From NCBI GenBank assembly GCA_011046015.1, contig DSBO01000086.1:1-17326 (forward strand): a stretch of DNA of 17,326 nucleotides, given 5' to 3'. Shown in pieces: positions 12,411 through 17,326 of this stretch (the first letter of the stretch is position 1; each line of letters begins with the position of its first letter). Under the pieces are notes generated by a model, which was not told where the DNA came from, made no database searches, and saw nothing but the letters and a program-made list of their open reading frames with translations. The position numbers and the translations under genes are program-made. The stretch is from Thioalkalivibrio sp. Its GTDB lineage: Bacteria; Pseudomonadota; Gammaproteobacteria; SpSt-1174.

Positions 12411-13086
12411 TCAGAAGCGACCGTTGATCGATTTGCCAAGGATACTGTGTTCAGAATCGTCGCCCGGATCAGTGAACTCATGGCGCAGATCCACGTCCGC
12501 CCCCCCCTTCTCACACTGGATCAGGGGTGTCTGCCGAGACATGGTAATCATCATCCGTGATCGAGGCCTGCTGATAGTCGGCCTGCACATAGGCAGGCCC
12601 AATCTTTCCTGACACCGTCCCGGTGAAGCGCTGACGCCATTTCATGCCGAGTTGCCGAGAGAGGTAACCTGGCAAAGCGGGCGGCATCGACGCCTTGTAG
12701 GGTATGCACGCGATCAACCCGCAGGTGACTGTCGTCGGAATAGAATCAGCCCTGGCTAGCTGGGCAATATGGAACCACGCACCTCGTGCTGGCGTGAACA
12801 GGACAGCCCCAAGGGGCGGGGGCCGACCTCGAGGACATGCGTCCGCCACCGGCGCGGCGTTTTCACCCAGGCTGACATGCCACACGACGTCGCTCGGAGC
12901 GTCGTGGGTGGCATGGATGTTGCCATTGTATTGGCAGCCAAGGCTGACACCTGCCGAGAGGACGCCATCGCCGAAGAGCGGGGGCTCTACCAGTGGCTCC
13001 CGCCGGGGCGCCGGGGTGCCCGAAGCAATCACGGGAAAGAGACCAGCGGCATGACGAACCGTGCGCCGAGGGGGCGCCGCATCCAT
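12411..13086 (-). pseudogene. Decayed second copy of the BBP2-type barrel gene
   Basis: The fragments align in order with the intact barrel at 10395-11639. An N-terminus with an RR motif ends in TPAP. The first strand reads SLGCQYNGNIHATHD against NLGYEYDDNIFATED. Then a gap of roughly two hundred residues removes the middle of the barrel. The C-terminal strands follow: FYSDDSHLR (in a shifted frame), PGYLSRQ, KWRQRFT, YVQADYQQASITDD, and a final INGRF stop at 12411-12413 that is again in another frame. At least two frameshifts plus the deletion exclude a working barrel. The start at 13086 is homologous to the intact start: both follow an ATGATGATGC string. Its position upstream of copy 3 mirrors that of the intact barrel upstream of copy 2. 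Confidence 0.8.
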
Positions 13087-13185
13087 GGCATCATCATGGG
13101 CAAGGTGAGCTTGCTGGCAAGCATGGCGCCCGCCCTCCCGCACGCCATACCAGGATGCAGATCAAAGAAGCCGGGGTGGGCGGAG

Positions 13186-14496
13186 TCAGTCTGTTCCCGC
13201 ACCATCTCCGAGTACGATGCGATTGCGCCCCGCGGCCTTGGCCTCATAGAGCAGATGATCGGCGGCGTCGAGCATGGCCTCGAAGCTCTCGCCCAGCTCC
13301 CCGGTGGCGCCGATGCTCAGGGTGATCTCGATGCGCTGACCATCGTAATCCAGTGGGGTATCGGCCACCACCTGGCGCACGCGCTCCAGTACCAGCGCCG
13401 GCTGGCCGGCGTCGCCGTTGGCCAGCAGCACGCAGAACTCCTCGCCACCATAGCGGGCGAGCATGTCGGAGGCCCGCACGGACTGACGCAGGAGCTTGGC
13501 CACGTGCTGCAGGGCGAGGTCGCCGGCCTGATGGCCATAGGTATCGTTGATGTGCTTGAAGTGGTCGAGGTCAAGCATGGCGGCCACCAGGTGCAGGTTG
13601 CCGCGACGCGCATTGGCATAGAGCTTGGCGCCGGTGTCGTGCAGGTAACGCCGGTTGTACAGGCCGGTGAGGTAGTCCCGGCGCGAGGCATCACGCATGG
13701 CGCGGATGCTGCGCACCAGGTCGGCGTTCTGGTGCACGCGGCAGTAGAACTCTTCCTCGATGAAGGGCTTGGTGAGATAGTCGCTGGCACCGGCCTTAAG
13801 CAGGCGCGCCGACAGCGTGGGATCGTCCTGTGCGGACAGGCCGATGATGGCCATGTCGTTGCGCGTCCAGCGTCGGCGAATGCGCGTGATGAGCTCGGCG
13901 CCGTCCATGCGAGGCATCTGGTAATCGCTCAGCACCATGGTCACGTCCGGGTGCTCCTCCAGCACCTCCAGGGCCTGCACCCCATCCTCAGCCTCCAGCA
14001 CCTGGTAGTTATGGGCTTCCAGCAGACGGCGGATCATCAGGCGACTGGTACGGCCATCGTCCACTACCAGCACCTTGAGTTCGTGGTTGCCGCACAGGCG
14101 CTGCACCAGTTCGACCACATAGTCCACCTCGTCGCCCTGGCGCTTTACCACGTAGTCGATCACGCGCTTGGCGAGGATGGTCTCGCGCACCTGCTCGTCC
14201 ATGTTACCGGTGAGCACCACCACCGGAACCTTCTGCGCATGCATGAAGTCCACCACCTCGCCATTGGGTGCGTCGGCCAGGCAGAGCCCGGCCACGGCGA
14301 CTGCCACGTTGTGGGGCTCGGCCAGCAGCTCGCTTGCACCGGCCAGGGTGGAGGCGGTCAGCACGCGCGCGGGACTCGCGATCTCGATGCGGTTCTTGAG
14401 CAGGCCCATTACCGAACGGCTGTCATCGACGAGCAGCACCTGCGGCCGGGTATCGGCCGGCTGGCAGTCGTGTTCACTCGGGTGTCGGGATGCCAT
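13186..14496 (-). CDS. Two-receiver diguanylate cyclase (REC-REC-GGDEF)
   Basis: A 436-residue cytoplasmic protein, ATG 14496 with AAGG 7 bases upstream. Receiver 1 (about 18-130) has D24/D25, T96 and K118, but the phospho-acceptor position is Gly (about G70 in AVAGLCLADAPNGE), so it is probably not phosphorylated. Receiver 2 (about 140-255) is complete: D146/D147, D191 in SDYQMPRMDG, S221 and K243. The GGDEF domain (about 270-428) begins RRDYLTGLYNRRYL, has the LDLDHFKHINDTYGH nucleotide-binding segment, an active GGEEF site (350-354), and an inhibitory RASD site (341-344) five residues before it. It should make c-di-GMP from two GTP, controlled by phosphorylation of receiver 2 with product inhibition. 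It resembles PleD in layout. It begins 30 bases after the kinase gene stop, so they probably share a transcript. Confidence 0.92.
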   Translation of the reverse strand: MASRHPSEHDCQPADTRPQVLLVDDSRSVMGLLKNRIEIASPARVLTASTLAGASELLAEPHNVAVAVAGLCLADAPNGEVVDFMHAQKVPVVVLTGNMDEQVRETILAKRVIDYVVKRQGDEVDYVVELVQRLCGNHELKVLVVDDGRTSRLMIRRLLEAHNYQVLEAEDGVQALEVLEEHPDVTMVLSDYQMPRMDGAELITRIRRRWTRNDMAIIGLSAQDDPTLSARLLKAGASDYLTKPFIEEEFYCRVHQNADLVRSIRAMRDASRRDYLTGLYNRRYLHDTGAKLYANARRGNLHLVAAMLDLDHFKHINDTYGHQAGDLALQHVAKLLRQSVRASDMLARYGGEEFCVLLANGDAGQPALVLERVRQVVADTPLDYDGQRIEITLSIGATGELGESFEAMLDAADHLLYEAKAAGRNRIVLGDGAGTD

Positions 14497-14526
14497 CGTC
14501 TCGCCTTCGGCGCGTCTATAGACGTT

Positions 14527-17115
14527 TTACGCCTGTTCGCGCACACGGCGCAACGCCACGGCCATGTTCGCGCCCGACTGGTAACGCTTGTCCGGCTCCT
14601 TGTGCAGGGCCTTGGCGATCACCCGGGCGAGATCGGCGCCCAGTTCCGGGCGGATACTGCGCAGGTCCGGCGCCTTCTCGCTGGTGATCTTGAACACCAG
14701 GTTGGCCATGCTGTCGCTGGTGAACGGCAGCTGGCCGGCGAGCAACTGGAACAGCGTCACGCCCAGCGAGTAGAGGTCGGCGCGGCCGTCCACGTCCTGG
14801 CTGGTGATCTGCTCGGGCGCCATGTAGGCGGGCGTGCCCAGCAGGGTGCCGGTGCGCGTCTTGCTGTTGTCGGTGAGCCGCGCGATGCCGAAGTCGGTGA
14901 GCTTGACCATGTGCTTGTCCGGCTCGTAAAGCATGTTGGCCGGCTTGATGTCGCGATGGATGACCTGCTGCTTGTGCGCATAGTCCAGCGCCTCGGCCAC
15001 CTGGATGCCGATGTCCAGCACCTCGCCCACCGGCAGCAGCGTGCCCTCGCGCACGTTCTCGTCCAGGCTGTGCCCCTGCACGAAGTCCATGGCGATGTAG
15101 GCGAGATCGTGCTCCTCACCGACGTCGTAGACGGTGACGATGTTGCGGTGATCCAGCCTTCCCGAGGCCTCGGCCTCGCGGTAGAAGCGCCACTTCACTT
15201 CTTCGAGCTCGGTGCCCTCGAATTCCTGGGTAAGGTTGAGCGTCTTGATCGCGACCTTGCGGCCAATCTTGGGGTCGATGCCCAGGTAGACCACGCCCAT
15301 GGCGCCCCGCCCGATCTGGGCCTCCAGCCGATAGCGCCCCAGCATGGGCTTTTCGATGGCGGAGTCGTCCAGCACCAGGGTGGACTCGATGCCCGTCTCC
15401 GGCGCGAGGAACTTCGCCGTGTTGCCGTCCGGCACGGCCTTGAGGCGGCGAATGCGTTCGCCGATATCGCGGTAACCGGCCTCGGCCTGCGCCATGTACT
15501 CGTAGACCTCCAGCGCGCGCGTGAACTTGCGTCGGCGCTCGTAGTCCTGGCCGAGCTGATAGAGGTGATAGAGGATGTCCGCATCCACGCGGCATTTGCG
15601 AAATTCATCGAAGGCCCGGTCGAGCTGGCCCTGGGCATGCAGGTTCACCCCCAGCAGGCGCCGCGCCTCGAAGGCATCGTCGCGGCTACGGGCGATGGCA
15701 TCGACAATGCGGTGGCGTATCACCAGGGCACCGTAACCGGTGACCAGAAATAGCATGGGTATGCCCAGCGGCAGCCAGTAGCGGGCCAGGATCAGCGAGA
15801 GCAGCGCGGCGTTGAGCAGGATCACCCCAATGAGGATGACGACCAACAGCGCGCTGGTACCGCCAAAGACCCGCGCCGGCAGAGCCAGCAGGAACACGGC
15901 GAACAGGAGGATGAGCGCGCGCTGGACGGCATGGAACCAGGGCGGCTGGGTCACGGCCCGGCCGTCGAGCAGGCTGGCGACGCCATGCGCCGTCCACAGC
16001 ACCGGCGAGAGCTCGGTGCCGGCCGGACCACGCAGCAGCGGGGCCGCTCCGGGAGCCGTGGGACCCACCAGCACCGTCTTGTCGCGCAGACCGGCCGTGG
16101 GCACGCGCCCCTCCAGCAGCTCCACCGCTGAATACACCGCCACCGGCGACACGTCGCCGCGCGAGACCGGCGGGAGGGGATGGAAGGCATAGCGCGCGCC
16201 CGTCGGAATGTCGCGGTACCCGAGACGCAGGCCGTAACCGCCGAGGGCGATCAGGTCGTCGGCCGGCACGTCCGCGGCCACTGCGGCCAGCGACAGCACC
16301 AGGGAAGGCACGATGCCCTCCCCTTGCGGGATCGCCAGCGGCAGGGCGCGCACGCGCACACCGTCTTCCCAGGCCGGCTGGGCGCCGATGGCCCGCGCCT
16401 GCTCGGCGTAGCGGGCGATCGGCTCGCGCAGGCTCACCGGGCCGAGCGCGTCGGGTGCCCGGCTCAACACCTGCGCCGGGCCGGACAGATACCACTCCGC
16501 ACGCGGCTCGGCGCGCAGGGCCGGGAGCGCCGCCCGGCGGGCATTGTCCGCGCCGGAGGACGTGTATTCGGCAGCCAGCACGACGCGCCCGTGAGCGCGG
16601 ATCGCCGCGGCCAGCTGCCGGTCGGTATCCACCTTGCCCAGCCAGTAACTGGCCGTCTCCAGCTGTTCGAGGCCGTTGTCGACGCGCTGCAGGGCCTGCG
16701 CACGTGTGGTACCGGCCGCCCGCAGTTCGTCACGCCGCGCCCGCAGGGCCTCGCGCCCCTCGGCAATCTCCTCGCGCACCGCCTCCAGGGCCAGCGGGGT
16801 CTCCGGCTGGTCGAGGGCCGGCAGAAAACCCACGGCACGCGCCTCCCTCAGGCGCCCGACGACCTCGGCCAGCCGGGCGCGCGACCAGGGCCAGCTGCCA
16901 TAGCGCTGCTCGGCGGCCTCGTCGATCGCCACCACCACCACCGCATCGCTGGGCTCCGCCTCGGGGAGCAACCGTACCGCCTCGTCATACAGGCGGTGCT
17001 CGAACCACTGGAACAGGGCCGTATAGGTGCCAAGCAGGAACAGCAGCGCCAGCACGACGAGCCAGAAGATCCGCAGCCCCCAGATCTGGCCCTGTTTACG
17101 CAAGGGATTCTTCAT
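14527..17115 (-). CDS. CHASE2-sensor Ser/Thr protein kinase
   Basis: An 862-residue membrane protein. An N-terminal transmembrane helix (about 13-33) leads into a large extracytoplasmic CHASE2 sensor domain (about 35-390; AVVVVAIDEAAEQRYGSWPWSR near its start, KTVLVGPTAPG near its end). Three transmembrane helices follow (about 390-490), then a TPR-like helical linker (LLGVNLHAQGQLDRAFDEF, then RRKFTRALEVYEYMAQAEAG). The C-terminal Hanks-type kinase domain (about 593-862) is complete: GRGAMGVVYLG glycine loop, K624 in VAIK, D722 in HRDIKPANM, D741 in DFGIA, and APE at 766-768. It should phosphorylate Ser/Thr of unknown partners in response to an external signal. The ribosome site at ATG 17115 is weak (CAGG). 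The next gene downstream, 30 bases away, is the diguanylate cyclase, a natural candidate partner. Confidence 0.93.
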   Translation of the reverse strand: MKNPLRKQGQIWGLRIFWLVVLALLFLLGTYTALFQWFEHRLYDEAVRLLPEAEPSDAVVVVAIDEAAEQRYGSWPWSRARLAEVVGRLREARAVGFLPALDQPETPLALEAVREEIAEGREALRARRDELRAAGTTRAQALQRVDNGLEQLETASYWLGKVDTDRQLAAAIRAHGRVVLAAEYTSSGADNARRAALPALRAEPRAEWYLSGPAQVLSRAPDALGPVSLREPIARYAEQARAIGAQPAWEDGVRVRALPLAIPQGEGIVPSLVLSLAAVAADVPADDLIALGGYGLRLGYRDIPTGARYAFHPLPPVSRGDVSPVAVYSAVELLEGRVPTAGLRDKTVLVGPTAPGAAPLLRGPAGTELSPVLWTAHGVASLLDGRAVTQPPWFHAVQRALILLFAVFLLALPARVFGGTSALLVVILIGVILLNAALLSLILARYWLPLGIPMLFLVTGYGALVIRHRIVDAIARSRDDAFEARRLLGVNLHAQGQLDRAFDEFRKCRVDADILYHLYQLGQDYERRRKFTRALEVYEYMAQAEAGYRDIGERIRRLKAVPDGNTAKFLAPETGIESTLVLDDSAIEKPMLGRYRLEAQIGRGAMGVVYLGIDPKIGRKVAIKTLNLTQEFEGTELEEVKWRFYREAEASGRLDHRNIVTVYDVGEEHDLAYIAMDFVQGHSLDENVREGTLLPVGEVLDIGIQVAEALDYAHKQQVIHRDIKPANMLYEPDKHMVKLTDFGIARLTDNSKTRTGTLLGTPAYMAPEQITSQDVDGRADLYSLGVTLFQLLAGQLPFTSDSMANLVFKITSEKAPDLRSIRPELGADLARVIAKALHKEPDKRYQSGANMAVALRRVREQA

Positions 17116-17133
17116 AGCCTGTTATTGTGCACC

Positions 17134-17154
17134 AGCCCCGTTGGTCACGGGGCT
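17134..17154. other. Hairpin between the kinase gene and the upstream partial gene
   Basis: The perfect 8-bp stem AGCCCCGT/ACGGGGCT has a five-base loop. It lies after the stop of the upstream minus-strand gene and 19 bases before the kinase start. There is no T run on the minus strand, so it could be a weak terminator or sit in the kinase leader near its ribosome site. Confidence 0.4.
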
Positions 17155-17189
17155 CTGTTTGTCGTCAAAAGGGGCTCGTTCGGCTGGAC

Positions 17190-17326
17190 TCAGCTGGTAC
17201 CGCGATCATCCAGCAGCCGCGCCACCAGGCGCCGGGCGCTGTCGTCGGCCTCCGGCTGGTCGGCGGGCACCCAGGACATGTCGGCCTCCAGCCGGTAGGC
17301 GCCGAGAAACGCGTGCGGCGGCTGCC
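17190..17326 (-). CDS. C-terminal end of an unidentified protein (truncated by window edge)
   Basis: An open minus-strand frame enters from the right edge and ends at TGA 17192-17190, giving about 44 residues. The visible part contains LGAYRLEADMSWVPADQPEA and then an acidic-to-basic helix ARRLVARLLDD. Codons have the high G/C third-position bias of neighbouring genes. No family can be recognised from this fragment. It is 75 bases upstream of the kinase gene on the same strand. Confidence 0.6.
   Translation of the reverse strand, partial: QPPHAFLGAYRLEADMSWVPADQPEADDSARRLVARLLDDRGTS

Noticed and set aside
14513..14524. The perfect palindrome CGTCTATAGACG between the kinase and cyclase genes
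   Set aside because: Only 12 bases, with no loop and no T run on the minus strand; too little to call an operator or terminator.
12769..15753. A plus-strand open frame of 994 codons
   Set aside because: It lies opposite the diguanylate cyclase and kinase genes, which have complete catalytic motifs. Its translation is His/Leu/Gly-rich with no domain, as expected for an antisense shadow in high-GC DNA.

Overview
The window looks like chromosomal DNA of a high-GC gammaproteobacterium, perhaps of the Ectothiorhodospiraceae/Chromatiales type. This is inferred from the split class II ribonucleotide reductase with NrdR boxes, the perfect CRP-type operators (TGTGA-N6-TCACA) and the gene content. No rRNA, tRNA, transposase, phage gene or CRISPR array was seen. 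Nearly all genes lie on the minus strand.

Layout from left to right. (1) 1-1517: the 3' end of a medium-chain dehydrogenase/reductase, a small cysteine-containing protein, a convergent 41-residue basic mini-protein with its own terminator, and an exported DUF2914 protein. (2) 1543-5027, minus: an unusual response regulator fused to a very long coiled coil and a membrane anchor; a tail-anchored TPR-like protein; and a membrane NERD-like protein whose nuclease motif is degenerate. (3) 5253-8685: nrdJa-nrdJb, the two halves of a split adenosylcobalamin-dependent ribonucleotide reductase, preceded by NrdR boxes and a promoter, then a small three-helix membrane protein on the plus strand. (4) 9171-13086, minus: the most novel part. 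Three paralogous small exported acidic proteins begin their mature part with DHNSIWGEG. They are interleaved with an outer-membrane beta-barrel gene (BBP2-type) and a decayed second copy of that barrel. Each small gene has the same control arrangement: a CRP-type palindrome 139-149 bases upstream of the start, a short hairpin followed by a conserved segment with a coding-like signature, a good ribosome binding site, and two or three bear a GCCCCGCC-stem terminator just downstream. (5) 13186-17326, minus: a two-receiver diguanylate cyclase (GGEEF) directly downstream of a CHASE2-sensor Ser/Thr protein kinase, and the last codons of an unidentified gene.

How they may work together (inference): regions 2 and 5 are signalling modules with phospho-relay, Ser/Thr kinase and c-di-GMP parts. 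Region 4 is an envelope/secretion locus expanded by duplication of a barrel-plus-peptide unit, apparently controlled by a CRP/Vfr/Clp-type regulator. The nearby cyclic-nucleotide signalling genes make a link attractive, but the sequence does not prove one.
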